Notes: a model not told the origin generated them from the letters alone. A stretch of 63,665 nt of DNA from Peptoniphilaceae bacterium (GCA_029983595.1 JASBZD010000001.1:1-63665); one strand, 5' to 3'. Shown: positions 1-9,820, numbered from the stretch's first letter. Program-made: numbers and translations.

Positions 1-1
1 A

Positions 2-856
2 AATGATTCTAAAGTAAATGAAAAATATATTTTAAATGATGGAGATAGTTTAAAACTATATTTTTCTGATGAGACTATTGAAAAATTTAAAAGTGATGAA
101 AAAGAAGTAATAAAAGGTCTAGATTTAGATATTATATATGAAGATGAAAATATTCTCATAATAAATAAGCCTGGAGGGGTTTTAACTCATAGTGCTACTT
201 CAAAAGAAAAGTATTATGAAGATAATATTGTCGACTCAATGATAGCATATTTAGTAAATAAGGGAGAGTTTAGATTTAAAAAAGGGCAGAGTTTTGTGCC
301 AAGTGTAGCTAATAGACTAGATAGAAATACTTCAGGACTATTAATTGGTGCAAAAAATTATACTGCAATAAAAGAGATAAATAAAGCCCAGAGGCTTGAT
401 AATATCGAAAAATATTATTACACAATAGTAAAAGGCAATATAAAAAATGGTGCGTATGAAGAGGCAGAATTATCTAAAATAGAAAATAAGAAAAATCAGG
501 TTAGAATTAACACAAGTAATGAAAATTCTAAAAAAATAATTACTGAATATAAGCCAGTTATTTCTGGAAAGAATTATTCACTATTAGAGATTAATCTTAT
601 TACGGGGCGTACACATCAGATTAGAAGTCATCTTTCATATCTTAATATGCCAATTATAGGCGATAGAAAATATGGAGATAATAAAATAAATAAATATTTT
701 AGAGAAAAATATAAAATAAATAATCAAGTTTTACACTGCTATAAACTTGTATTTAAAAATTTAGATGGTGAGCTTTCATATCTTAATAATCGAATTTTTG
801 AGACGGATATTCCATATAATATGAAAAAATTTATAGATGGTGAAATTAATGAATAG
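2..856 (+). CDS. RluA-family 23S/tRNA pseudouridine synthase (5' end missing)
   Basis: The frame is open from the first bases of the window, so the true start lies upstream and the N-terminal S4-like part is only partly present. The visible protein carries the RluA catalytic block NRLDRNTSG, whose Asp is the catalytic residue, and the downstream TGRTHQIRSHL and PIIGDRKYG motifs of the family. Such enzymes isomerise specific uridines to pseudouridine in 23S rRNA or tRNA; the exact target (RluB/C/D type) cannot be told from this fragment. Its stop overlaps the start of addB, so the two are probably co-transcribed. Confidence 0.9.
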   Translation, partial: NDSKVNEKYILNDGDSLKLYFSDETIEKFKSDEKEVIKGLDLDIIYEDENILIINKPGGVLTHSATSKEKYYEDNIVDSMIAYLVNKGEFRFKKGQSFVPSVANRLDRNTSGLLIGAKNYTAIKEINKAQRLDNIEKYYYTIVKGNIKNGAYEEAELSKIENKKNQVRINTSNENSKKIITEYKPVISGKNYSLLEINLITGRTHQIRSHLSYLNMPIIGDRKYGDNKINKYFREKYKINNQVLHCYKLVFKNLDGELSYLNNRIFETDIPYNMKKFIDGEINE

Positions 857-3650
857 AGTTGAGTTAAGAAATATTGGGTTTGATTTTAAAAAATATAATA
901 ATGAATTTATAAGAAACTTATCGCCTATAGAAAAATTAAATCTTTATATTATTTTACCCAATTTTTCAATGTTAGAAGAGTATAGAAAAAATCTAGCTAC
1001 AGAATTTGGGGGATTTTACTTAAATAATATCTTGACTCTAGATAACGTAGCTGAAAAGTTTTCAAATAATAAAAAGTATATTTCTCGTCAAGAGGGAAGT
1101 TTTATTATTAAGAAGATTTTAGAAAAAGAAGATGTGAATTTTTCAAAATCTTTAGGATCTTCAAAGAGCATACAAGCTTATATATATGAACTAAAATCTA
1201 ATAAGATTAATTATGATAATCTCTCTAGTAAAAAAATTAATAACGAGAGAATAAATGAAATTTCACTAGTTTATAGAGAATATGAAGAATTCTTGGATAA
1301 AAACAATCTCGGCGATGAGATAGATCTTTATTTAGATGCCTCTAAAAATATAAATAATACTATATCAGATAAAACATTTTTAATATCAAATTTTATAGAG
1401 TTTAGAGAAAATGAGCTTTTTCTCATAGAAAGTTTAGGGGAAAATGCAAAAGATGTAATTATTGAGATGCCATTTTCAACTAATAGATCTAATCTTAAGC
1501 TTCAAAATAGCTTATTAAAACTAGAAAAAATAGGGTTTGAGATTAATAAAGAAATAAGTATAGATAAGATAAATTCAGAGTTTTCATATAACTCACTTTC
1601 AGATATAGATAAAAAATATAATATAGATCACTCGATAATTAAAGCTTCAAATAAGTATTATGAAGTAAATGAAATATTTAATATTATTTCTAAGATACGC
1701 TCAGAGATTTCATTTGAAGATATTTCTATTATTGCTAATGATTCATATAAAAATCTTATAAAAACTATTTCTAAAGAAAGAGATATTTCAGTAAGTATTG
1801 GAAATTCACAAAAAGCAAAAGATTTATTTTTAATTAGAGATGTATTAAACTTTTTGAAATTTATAAAAAATGATGAGAAAAAATATATTATTGGGTTTAT
1901 TTCAGATGAAAATATAAATAGAAGTTTTAAAGATTTAAGTAATGATGAAACTGAGAAACTATTAATTAGTCTAAGAGAGATTGAATATAAAGGAATATAT
2001 CATAAATATGGAAATATCCAGGATATTTTATTTGAGTATCTAAATTTTATTAGAGATTTATTAAAAAACTATAATAATAGTCCTATAGAAACATTAAAAA
2101 ATATATTTGATTTAGATTATTTAGAAAAAAAGTCATATCTAGAATTTGAAAATCACAAAAATCATGACATAATATCAGATGAGATAAAATCATATGAAAT
2201 ACTAGATGATATATTTAAGCAAGTAACTAATTTTAATAAAATTATAAATTTATCATCAGATGATATTACTGATTTATTTATCGAGATACTAAATAATTAT
2301 GAATATTATACAAGAAGTAATAAAAAATCTATAAAAGTCTTAAATCCAATAAATGCAGTAGGTGTAAAATCAAAAATCAGATTTATTTGTGGATTAGACT
2401 ATGATTATCCTAAGATTAAAATGGATTCTATTATAGATAATATCAGTTTAAATAAATTTCATAAAAGTTTAGGAATAGATTTAGAATCTAGGGAAGAAAA
2501 AATTGACAATATTATTTTACAATTTCAATCTCTTTTATCAGAAAGTGAAGAGTATTATTTTTCATATATTTTTAATGATAGTAAGCTTATTGATAATAGA
2601 TCATTTATACTAAATCAAACTCTAGATAATCTAGAAGAAAACTCTAAAAAAGAGTATATTATTACATCTCAGCTAAAAAAATTAGATACTATAGATAAAA
2701 ATGATTTAAAATCTCGTTTTATATTTGAAGCATTTAATAACGACGAGTTTATTAATTCTAACTATCTAGATAATAATGAAGTATCTTATATTAATAGAAT
2801 TTTAGAGAATGAATATAAAAGATTTAATAAAAGTTTAGAATTTATAGGCAAAGTAGAGAATGAAAAAATAGAAAATTCATTGAACTATTATAGCCCCAAA
2901 TCTCTTGGGATTTTAAATGAATGCCCTTTTAAATATTATATAGAATATATTTTAAAATATAAAAAAATAGAATTAGATTTTAAGGATACATTTTCACTCG
3001 ATAAAGGTAATTTATTTCATCTTATACTAGAAAAATATTATAAGAATTATGATAAAGATGTAGATGATGAAAAAATTAATAATTTTGTAAGTAATTTACT
3101 AGAAGAAATTATTATAGTGGAAAATCTTAATTTACAAGACTACCAAAAATCTGTCATTATAAAAATTATTTCAGAATATATCACTATAGATTCTTCTGAT
3201 CAGAGATCCAATAATTCTAAGCCGGTATATTTTGAAAAAGAATACTCTAAATCATTTGATAATATAGTTATATCTGGAAAAATTGACAGGATAGATGATT
3301 ATAATGGAAAAGTTTCTATAGTAGATTATAAAAGTGGTAAAGTTCCTTCTATTTCATCTGTTAATGAATTTAGACAAATCCAATTACCTTTATATGCATA
3401 TATTTATGGTTATAAAAATATTGAAGATTTAAAATATGGCAATATCACAGAAGCTAAGATAACTTATCCTTTAAAAAAATTAGAAGATATAGATCAATAT
3501 TATGAAGATTTAGAAAATCTAATAATCTCTTTAAATAAGATAAACCAAAATGGCGAATATTTTGTTATGCCTAAAGATGATATTTCATGCAAATACTGTG
3601 ATTATAATGAGATATGTAGAGTATCGGAGGTTAAAGTTGAAACCGAATAA
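849..3650 (+). CDS. addB: AddB/RexB-type ATP-dependent nuclease subunit B
   Basis: This is the second subunit of the AddAB helicase-nuclease, which resects double-strand breaks for RecA-dependent repair. From ATG 849 it is 933 aa. The C-terminal RecB-type nuclease domain is clear: VDYKSGK near residue 825 followed by QLPLYAYIYG. Cys692 with Cys914, Cys917 and Cys923 match the four ligands of the AddB 4Fe-4S cluster that staples the nuclease domain. No Walker A motif is visible in the N-terminus, unlike B. subtilis AddB and more like RexB. ATG 849 is preferred over ATG 837 because GGTGA lies 5 nt upstream of it. addA follows with overlap. Confidence 0.92.
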   Translation: MNRVELRNIGFDFKKYNNEFIRNLSPIEKLNLYIILPNFSMLEEYRKNLATEFGGFYLNNILTLDNVAEKFSNNKKYISRQEGSFIIKKILEKEDVNFSKSLGSSKSIQAYIYELKSNKINYDNLSSKKINNERINEISLVYREYEEFLDKNNLGDEIDLYLDASKNINNTISDKTFLISNFIEFRENELFLIESLGENAKDVIIEMPFSTNRSNLKLQNSLLKLEKIGFEINKEISIDKINSEFSYNSLSDIDKKYNIDHSIIKASNKYYEVNEIFNIISKIRSEISFEDISIIANDSYKNLIKTISKERDISVSIGNSQKAKDLFLIRDVLNFLKFIKNDEKKYIIGFISDENINRSFKDLSNDETEKLLISLREIEYKGIYHKYGNIQDILFEYLNFIRDLLKNYNNSPIETLKNIFDLDYLEKKSYLEFENHKNHDIISDEIKSYEILDDIFKQVTNFNKIINLSSDDITDLFIEILNNYEYYTRSNKKSIKVLNPINAVGVKSKIRFICGLDYDYPKIKMDSIIDNISLNKFHKSLGIDLESREEKIDNIILQFQSLLSESEEYYFSYIFNDSKLIDNRSFILNQTLDNLEENSKKEYIITSQLKKLDTIDKNDLKSRFIFEAFNNDEFINSNYLDNNEVSYINRILENEYKRFNKSLEFIGKVENEKIENSLNYYSPKSLGILNECPFKYYIEYILKYKKIELDFKDTFSLDKGNLFHLILEKYYKNYDKDVDDEKINNFVSNLLEEIIIVENLNLQDYQKSVIIKIISEYITIDSSDQRSNNSKPVYFEKEYSKSFDNIVISGKIDRIDDYNGKVSIVDYKSGKVPSISSVNEFRQIQLPLYAYIYGYKNIEDLKYGNITEAKITYPLKKLEDIDQYYEDLENLIISLNKINQNGEYFVMPKDDISCKYCDYNEICRVSEVKVETE

Positions 3651-6600
3651 AGAACAGCAAAGAGCAATAGAGACAATTAATAAAAATATAGGAGTTGTGG
3701 CTGGAGCTGGTACTGGAAAAACTAAAATTTTAACTAATAGATTTATACATATTCTTGAGAGTTCTGATAATCCAGATGAAGATATTGAAAAAATTCTTGC
3801 TATAACTTTTACTGTTAAAGCTACTGCAGAAATGGTTGATAGAATTGAAAAAGAGATACTAAAGCTATCTAAGACTAATCCTAGATTTAAAAGTCTTATT
3901 AATAAAATTCCATATTTAAAAATTTCAACTATCGATTCATTTTGCAAAAGAATTGTTGATGAAAATTATTTATATTTAGGAATCAATCCAGATTATAGAA
4001 TTATAGATGATAGAGAATCAGACGAAATTCTTACAAAAATTATTGTAGATATAATAGAGAGTAACAATAGCGATCTTCTTAATAATTATTATATAAATAA
4101 TCTAATGCTAAGATCTAATAGCTTAGTAGATAGAATTATGTATGTATATAAGACGTCAGTTTCAAAAGGATATAATTTTGATGACTTATTAGATTTAAAT
4201 CTATTTAATAGTATTAAAATTGATTATAATTCTTATTATTTAAAATTATCTGACTTTTTTGAAGAGCAAAAAAGATTAAAGACTTTAAATAGAAGAACTA
4301 AAATTTTTAAAAATTATGAAGATGGTCTTTATAATGTAATAACTACTGATTCAGATGAAAAATATGTAGTTTTAGAAGAAATTTTTAATGGCTTAATTAG
4401 ACTAAGAGATAAAAAAGCAATTGATACCGATTATGTAAATATGATATGTGATGAGACATATAAATGTCTAATATTTAATGAGAAAGATGATTATATATAT
4501 TATGAGTTCTTTAATAAGCTTTTAAAGGAAATTCATACAGAATATACTAAAAAAAAATTAAATGACGGTACTTTTGAATTTATTGATTTAGTTTATCTTA
4601 CTCGCGAAGTTTTTAAAAATAATGAATTACTTAGAATTTATCAAAATGAATTTAAATATATTATGATTGATGAATATCAAGACACAAATAAACTACAAAG
4701 AGATATTTTCTATAGCTTATCTACTATTGAGACTACTTTAGATAGAAATAACTTTTTTGTCGTTGGTGATCCAAAACAGTCTATTTATGCTTTTAGAGGT
4801 TCTGATGTAAAAGTTTTTGATGAAACTCTAGAAGATATTATAAAATCCGATGGTGAAATTATAAAGCTTGTAAAGAATTATAGATCATCAGAAGAAATGG
4901 TAAATTATACAAATAATCTATTTAAAGTATTAATGGGAAATAAATATGATTCATTGGAGTTTACAAGAGATATAGAAAATAGAAAAGTAGAATTTATAAA
5001 TCTAAGTGAGGATGAAAAAACTGAAGCTGAAGCTATAGCTTTAAAGATTTTGGAGCTAAAAGATTCAGGTAAGACTTTTGGCGATATTGTTGTTTTATTT
5101 AGACAGTCTACACATTTATCAAAGTTAGAAGATAGATTAAATGAATATAATATACCTTATGTAAATAGCAAGAGTAGAAATTTTTATAATAAAACTGAAA
5201 TAAAAGATTTAATTTTATTTTTGAAATTTATAAATAATAAAAATGACTCACTAAGTTTATATGGACTTTTAAGATCTAAGATTTTCTCATTAAGTGATGC
5301 TGATCTTTTTAAGATTTCTAAATTATCAGAAGCATCATTATGGGAAAGTCTAAATCTATATGATGGAGACAATATAAATATACTTAAAACAAGAAATATT
5401 TTAAGCGAAATGCTTAGTTTAAAAGATAAAATAGGATTATATGAATTTATCTCTAAGTTTATAAATGATACTCATTATATTGAAATTTTAAGTTTATTAT
5501 CAAATAGTCCTCAGGAAATAGAAAATATTATTTTATTTACTAATATAGTGTTAGAGTTTGAAAATGAAAACTCATCTAGAATTTTTGATTTACTCGATTA
5601 TATTTTATTTAATTCAGATAAGGATCAGGGTGAGGCTAGTATTTTTTCTGAAGATGCTGTAAATTTAATGACTATTCATGGCTCTAAAGGTCTAGAGTTT
5701 AATACTGTAATATTATATGATTCAGATTTTACTAGAAATCCTGATAAGAATAATTTTGTCGTAAATGGAGAATATGGATATGGATTAAATACTAGAGAAG
5801 ATTCTAAATATTTAAGATTTATTAAAGAAAAAAATAGCGAAGACGACTATGAAGAGTTTTTACGATTGTTATATGTTTGTCTAACTCGTGCCGAAGAGAG
5901 ATTTATATTTTTTAGTAATAAAAACATTGAAAAATCTATAAGCTCGTCATACTATTCAAAATTATTAGTAGATAATAATCCTGATTTTAATGAGATAAAT
6001 GAAATTAAACCTTATGATTTAAAAGAAAAGAAGCTAAAAAAAGTTGTAATTGATAATTTTTATAAAAAAGATCTAAATATAAAAGAATATGAAATGCCAC
6101 GCGGTAGTTTTTCTAGTTTTAGTACTTTTAAAAAATCTAAAAGAGATTATTTTTATAAATATAAACTAGGACTAAATGATTTTGAACCATTAGAGGATAA
6201 GTTAGAATATGAATATAAAATAGATTCATTAAAATATGAAAAAAAAGGATTTTATATAGATCCATCGTTATATGGTACAGTAGTCCATGAAATTATTGAA
6301 AATTATAGTAGTGATAAAAATATAGAAGAGTTAATTGATTTAATACTTGAAAAAAATTTAGTAGAAAAAAATCAATTATTAGTAGATAAAATAAATAGGC
6401 ATATAAGTAGTTATATAAATAGTTTTGATAAATCTACTAAAAAATTTCATGAGTTTCAATTTTTATTAAAACTTGAAGAAGGCTATATCTCAGGAAGTAT
6501 TGACCAGTTGGAGATAAAAGATGATGATTTTATCGTAACTGATTTTAAAACTAATAAAACAAATAATATTAGTTATTTAATAGATTATTATAAACCTCAG

Positions 6601-6792
6601 ATTTTACTATATAATCTTGCGATAAAAGAAATAATGGGGAAATATCCTAAGAGTTCATTTTTATACTTTTTAGATATAGATAAAAAAGTGGAGATAGAAG
6701 TATTAGAAAATGAGATAGAATCATTAAAAAATGAGTTAAATGACTTCTTGAGATTTATAAAATTAAATGATAGTATAGATAAGTACGAATAA
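3637..6792 (+). CDS. addA: AddA helicase-nuclease subunit A
   Basis: This is a UvrD-like 3'-5' helicase with a C-terminal nuclease, the partner of AddB. I choose TTG 3637 as the start because a full GGAGG sits at 3626-3630, 6 nt upstream; the 1051-aa product then begins MKPNKEQQRAI, as expected for the family. Walker A (AGAGTGKT) is at residues 22-29. DEYQDTN, VGDPKQSIYAFRGSD, TIHGSKGLEF and the LLYVCLTRAEER block are the other helicase motifs. The nuclease motif VTDFKTNK and a YKPQILLYNLAI helix are near the C-terminus. An upstream in-frame ATG at 3550 would give 29 extra residues inside addB and is unlikely. Confidence 0.95.
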   Translation: MKPNKEQQRAIETINKNIGVVAGAGTGKTKILTNRFIHILESSDNPDEDIEKILAITFTVKATAEMVDRIEKEILKLSKTNPRFKSLINKIPYLKISTIDSFCKRIVDENYLYLGINPDYRIIDDRESDEILTKIIVDIIESNNSDLLNNYYINNLMLRSNSLVDRIMYVYKTSVSKGYNFDDLLDLNLFNSIKIDYNSYYLKLSDFFEEQKRLKTLNRRTKIFKNYEDGLYNVITTDSDEKYVVLEEIFNGLIRLRDKKAIDTDYVNMICDETYKCLIFNEKDDYIYYEFFNKLLKEIHTEYTKKKLNDGTFEFIDLVYLTREVFKNNELLRIYQNEFKYIMIDEYQDTNKLQRDIFYSLSTIETTLDRNNFFVVGDPKQSIYAFRGSDVKVFDETLEDIIKSDGEIIKLVKNYRSSEEMVNYTNNLFKVLMGNKYDSLEFTRDIENRKVEFINLSEDEKTEAEAIALKILELKDSGKTFGDIVVLFRQSTHLSKLEDRLNEYNIPYVNSKSRNFYNKTEIKDLILFLKFINNKNDSLSLYGLLRSKIFSLSDADLFKISKLSEASLWESLNLYDGDNINILKTRNILSEMLSLKDKIGLYEFISKFINDTHYIEILSLLSNSPQEIENIILFTNIVLEFENENSSRIFDLLDYILFNSDKDQGEASIFSEDAVNLMTIHGSKGLEFNTVILYDSDFTRNPDKNNFVVNGEYGYGLNTREDSKYLRFIKEKNSEDDYEEFLRLLYVCLTRAEERFIFFSNKNIEKSISSSYYSKLLVDNNPDFNEINEIKPYDLKEKKLKKVVIDNFYKKDLNIKEYEMPRGSFSSFSTFKKSKRDYFYKYKLGLNDFEPLEDKLEYEYKIDSLKYEKKGFYIDPSLYGTVVHEIIENYSSDKNIEELIDLILEKNLVEKNQLLVDKINRHISSYINSFDKSTKKFHEFQFLLKLEEGYISGSIDQLEIKDDDFIVTDFKTNKTNNISYLIDYYKPQILLYNLAIKEIMGKYPKSSFLYFLDIDKKVEIEVLENEIESLKNELNDFLRFIKLNDSIDKYE

Positions 6793-6826
6793 ATTAAAAT
6801 AATGAATATAATTGTATTAGGTGTTT

Positions 6827-7249
6827 ATGATAGAGATTATTGATACAGATTTAGAAACTATTTTTGAAGTAGAGAACATTATTTTGTTAGGTGAAGATAT
6901 AATTAATGATCTAGATTTAGTTATATCTATGCTTTTTAATTCAAATAATTCCTTAAAAGCTTATGATATTGAGTTTATTTCTGAAAAATTAGAAGAATTA
7001 AAATTAAATCTTTATAAATTTGAAGAGCTTTTATTTGAAGCTTCAAGTTATATGTCAGGATTTACATTTTCGGATGAAAAAGATTTAAAAATTAATAATA
7101 TATATGAAAACTTAGAGTTTATGAATAATACTCAAGTTAAATTTTTGGCATTTAATCTAGAAAATGTAAAGCTTAATCTTGTGTCTATAAATAATGGACT
7201 GACTTATTATAATAAAAAACTTATGAAAAATAGTAATTTTATAAATTAA
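6827..7249 (+). CDS. hypothetical protein, about 140 aa
   Basis: I do not recognise this protein. It is acidic and Leu/Asn-rich, predicted mostly helical, without a signal peptide, membrane segment, cysteines or a known motif. The composition of repeated short amphipathic stretches suggests a small helical bundle. GTG 6821 and ATG 6827 are both possible starts; an AGGTG lies just upstream. It follows addA by about 30 nt and ends at a strong terminator, so it is probably the last gene of the rluA-addBA transcript. Function is unknown; a link to recombination is only suggested by position. Confidence 0.65.
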   Translation: MIEIIDTDLETIFEVENIILLGEDIINDLDLVISMLFNSNNSLKAYDIEFISEKLEELKLNLYKFEELLFEASSYMSGFTFSDEKDLKINNIYENLEFMNNTQVKFLAFNLENVKLNLVSINNGLTYYNKKLMKNSNFIN

Positions 7250-7271
7250 AAGAGCTTTTTAGCTCTTTTTT
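7248..7271 (+). terminator. Rho-independent terminator after the addBA operon
   Basis: AAAGAGCT and AGCTCTTT form a short perfect stem with a TTTT loop, continuing into a T tract. It lies immediately after the stop of the hypothetical gene. Confidence 0.85.
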
Positions 7272-7273
7272 AA

Positions 7274-7302
7274 TTGACATTTTTATATATAATCTATACT
7301 AT
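7274..7302 (+). promoter_or_regulatory. Promoter of tRNA-Thr
   Basis: A perfect TTGACA at 7274-7279 is followed 17 nt later by TACTAT at 7297-7302 (an alternative TATACT at 7295-7300 has 15-nt spacing). The predicted start site is almost at the tRNA 5' end. Confidence 0.75.
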
Positions 7303-7309
7303 ATCTTAT

Positions 7310-7385
7310 GCTATCGTAGCTCAGTAGGTAGAGCACTTCATTGGTAATGAAGAGGTCGCCGGTTCAATCCCGGCCGTTAGCTCCA
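7310..7385 (+). tRNA. tRNA-Thr (anticodon GGT)
   Basis: The 76-nt sequence folds as a standard cloverleaf. The anticodon arm has stem CTTCA/TGAAG and loop TTGGTAA, giving anticodon GGT; the T arm contains GGTTCAATCCC; CCA is encoded. The acceptor stem GCTATCG/CGTTAGC has one U-U mismatch at the fifth pair, which is slightly unusual but in an otherwise intact tRNA. Confidence 0.95.
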
Positions 7386-7389
7386 AAGT

Positions 7390-7413
7390 ATGGCTTTATA
7401 ATAGCCATTTTTT
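7390..7413 (+). terminator. Terminator after tRNA-Thr
   Basis: ATGGCT and AGCCAT pair around a 7-nt loop and are followed by TTTTT. Confidence 0.8.
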
Positions 7414-7445
7414 AATGTAAGGCTAGTATTTTAATAGATGTTTCC

Positions 7446-7474
7446 TTGAAATAATTAGCCTAATCTGATAATAT
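7446..7474 (+). promoter_or_regulatory. Promoter of secG (and possibly hppA)
   Basis: TTGAAA at 7446-7451 and TAATAT at 7469-7474 are separated by exactly 17 nt, upstream of a GGAGG ribosome binding site and secG. Confidence 0.75.
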
Positions 7475-7501
7475 TAAATATTATGTTATGGAGGATGAGA
7501 G

Positions 7502-7738
7502 ATGATAACTTTACTTTCAGTTTTAATTCTTGCATCTAGTATTTGTTTAATAGTTTCTACTATTATTGCTGAGCCAGCAGATAATAGTCCACAACAAATG
7601 CTTGGAGGCGGAACAAACGCTGAATCTTTTTGGCAGCAAAATAAAGGAAGTAGCAAAGAGGCTTTAATTAACAAAGTAAATATTATAGCTTCAATAGTTT
7701 TAGCTATTTCACTAATAATTATGGCTAGAATTGCATAG
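7502..7738 (+). CDS. secG: SecG, preprotein translocase subunit
   Basis: This is a 78-aa protein with two hydrophobic helices (about residues 2-22 and 58-77) separated by a Gly-rich cytoplasmic loop with GGGTNAESFWQQNKG, the counterpart of the SecG consensus GGGAexxFG. SecG is a small accessory subunit of the SecYEG channel that supports SecA-driven export. Length and topology fit SecG. The start at ATG 7502 has a GGAGG ribosome binding site. It is followed 16 nt later by hppA, so the two may be co-transcribed. Antisense reading frames here are shadows. Confidence 0.85.
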   Translation: MITLLSVLILASSICLIVSTIIAEPADNSPQQMLGGGTNAESFWQQNKGSSKEALINKVNIIASIVLAISLIIMARIA

Positions 7739-7754
7739 GAGGTAATAATTTAAA

Positions 7755-9764
7755 ATGGATATTTCTACATTAGAATACTTAGCTCCTATAGTAGGAGTAA
7801 TAGCTTTAATTTATGCTTTCGCTAGAGCTAGTTTTATTAACAAATCAGGCGTGGGCAATGAAAGAATGAAAGAGATTTCAGGTTATATTAGCGAAGGTGC
7901 TATGGCATTTATTTCAAGAGAATATAAAAATATTAGCGTTTTTGTGTTAGTTATGCTAGTAATTTTATTCTTTATTAATGGAATGAGTATAGCACTTCCA
8001 CTAACTTTCTTAATAGGAGCACTTTTCTCAATGACTGCTGGATATATAGGTATGAAAGTTGCTACTAAAGCAAACGTTAGAACTGCTAATATGGCTATGG
8101 AAAGCGGAATGGGTAAAGCTTTAGATATAGCTTTTGCAGGTGGAACTGTAATGGGTATGTGTGTTGTTGGTCTAGGTATTATTGGTATTTCAGTAGCTTA
8201 TTTTATAACACGAAACCCTGATATAGTTTATGGCTTTTCATTAGGTGCTTCTTCAATTGCTCTTTTCTCAAGAGTAGGAGGAGGTATCTACACTAAAGCA
8301 GCTGACGTTGGTGCTGACCTTGTTGGTAAAGTAGAAGCTCATATACCTGAAGATGACCCTAGAAACCCTGCTGTTATTGCGGATAACGTAGGAGATAACG
8401 TAGGGGATGTTGCTGGTATGGGGGCTGACCTTTTTGAATCATATGTTGGTGCTTTATTATCTGGTATTACATTAGGTCTAGTTGCGTATAATGAAGCTGG
8501 TGCTACTTTTACTTTAGTAATTGCAGCTATTGGTATTATTGCATCTATCATTGGATGCTTAGCAGTTAGAGGTGATAAAGATCCACAAAAAGCTTTAAAT
8601 AGAGGTACTTTTGCTGCATCACTTATAACAATTATTGCAGCTGCATTTTTCTCAAATTATCTATTTAATTCATTTAGACCATTTGTTGGAGTTATAGCTG
8701 GAGTGATTGTTGGTTTAGCTATTTCTAAATTTACAGAAGTTTATACTTCTGGAGATTATGATAGTGTTAAAAAAATCGCGCATGATTCACAAACTGGTGC
8801 TTCAACTAATATTATTTCTGGTCTAGCTACTGGTATGATGTCAACTGTTGCTCCAATTATTATTGTAGCAATTGGTATTATAGTTGCTTATGTAGGTTCA
8901 GGCGGGAATACTAACACTGCACAAGGTCTATATGGTATAGCTGTTGCAGCAGTTGGAATGCTTTCTACTGCAGGTATTACTATCGCTGTAGATGCTTATG
9001 GACCAATCGCTGATAATGCTGGTGGTATTGCTGAAATGGCTGAATTACCAGAAAATGTTAGAGATATTACTGACTCACTAGATGCTGTAGGAAATACTAC
9101 TGCTGCTATTGGTAAAGGATTCGCTATTGGTTCTGCAGCACTTACTGCTTTATCTTTATTCGTTTCTTATACACAAGTAGTAGGATTAAATTCAATAGAC
9201 GTTACTCAACCATCAGTTATAGCTGGTATGTTTATTGGTGGTATGTTACCATTTGCGTTCTCTGCTTATACTATGAGCGCTGTAGGTAAAGCTGCTAATG
9301 CAATGATTGAAGAAGTAAGAAGACAATTTAGAGAAATTCCTGGAATCATGGATGGGACTGGAACTCCAGACTATTCAAGATGTGTTGAAATTTCTACTAA
9401 CGCTTCTCTTAGAGAGATGATTGTGCCAGGTCTAATGGCTATTATTTCTCCAGTTATAATTGGGTTTGTGTTAGGAGCAGAAGCTCTAGGCGGAATGCTT
9501 GCTGGTGCACTAGTAACTGGTGTATTAATGGCAATTTTCATGTCTAATGCTGGAGGAGCATGGGATAATGCTAAAAAATATATTGAAGCTGGAAATCATG
9601 GCGGTAAAGGAAGCCCTGCTCATGAAGCTGCAGTTACTGGAGATACAGTAGGGGATCCATTTAAAGATACTTCAGGTCCATCAATCAATATTCTAATAAA
9701 ACTTATGACTGTAGTATCATTAGTATTTGCTCCTATAATAGTAGGACATACTGGATTATTCTAA
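7755..9764 (+). CDS. hppA: Membrane-bound ion-pumping pyrophosphatase, K+-dependent type
   Basis: This is a 669-aa, multi-spanning membrane enzyme that couples PPi hydrolysis to H+ and/or Na+ export. The substrate and Mg-binding motifs GGGIYTKAADVGADLVGKVE and DNVGDNVGDVAGMGADLFESY are intact, as is the third Asp-rich cluster near the C-terminus (GDTVGDPFKDTSGP). At residues 446-451 the sequence is GNTTAA; Ala450 stands where K+-independent enzymes have Lys, so this belongs to the K+-dependent class, which includes both Na+ and H+ pumps. Ion specificity cannot be settled by eye. Such enzymes save energy in anaerobes. A strong terminator follows. Confidence 0.96.
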   Translation: MDISTLEYLAPIVGVIALIYAFARASFINKSGVGNERMKEISGYISEGAMAFISREYKNISVFVLVMLVILFFINGMSIALPLTFLIGALFSMTAGYIGMKVATKANVRTANMAMESGMGKALDIAFAGGTVMGMCVVGLGIIGISVAYFITRNPDIVYGFSLGASSIALFSRVGGGIYTKAADVGADLVGKVEAHIPEDDPRNPAVIADNVGDNVGDVAGMGADLFESYVGALLSGITLGLVAYNEAGATFTLVIAAIGIIASIIGCLAVRGDKDPQKALNRGTFAASLITIIAAAFFSNYLFNSFRPFVGVIAGVIVGLAISKFTEVYTSGDYDSVKKIAHDSQTGASTNIISGLATGMMSTVAPIIIVAIGIIVAYVGSGGNTNTAQGLYGIAVAAVGMLSTAGITIAVDAYGPIADNAGGIAEMAELPENVRDITDSLDAVGNTTAAIGKGFAIGSAALTALSLFVSYTQVVGLNSIDVTQPSVIAGMFIGGMLPFAFSAYTMSAVGKAANAMIEEVRRQFREIPGIMDGTGTPDYSRCVEISTNASLREMIVPGLMAIISPVIIGFVLGAEALGGMLAGALVTGVLMAIFMSNAGGAWDNAKKYIEAGNHGGKGSPAHEAAVTGDTVGDPFKDTSGPSINILIKLMTVVSLVFAPIIVGHTGLF

Positions 9765-9774
9765 TTCAAAATTT

Positions 9775-9805
9775 AGGGTGTGATTTATTATCACACTCTT
9801 TTTTT
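9775..9805 (+). terminator. Terminator after hppA
   Basis: AGGGTGTGAT pairs with ATCACACTCT (one G-U) around a short loop, followed by a run of seven or more T. Confidence 0.88.
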
Positions 9806-9820
9806 ATGCTCTTTTATTTA

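Noticed and set aside
3550..3636. Upstream 29 codons of addA from ATG 3550
   Set aside because: They overlap the AddB Fe-S cysteine codons and lack a ribosome binding site; TTG 3637 has a perfect GGAGG and a family-typical N-terminus.
7414..7501. GGCTA/TAGCC inverted repeat before secG as an operator
   Set aside because: Only five or six bases pair over a long gap; likely chance in AT-rich DNA.
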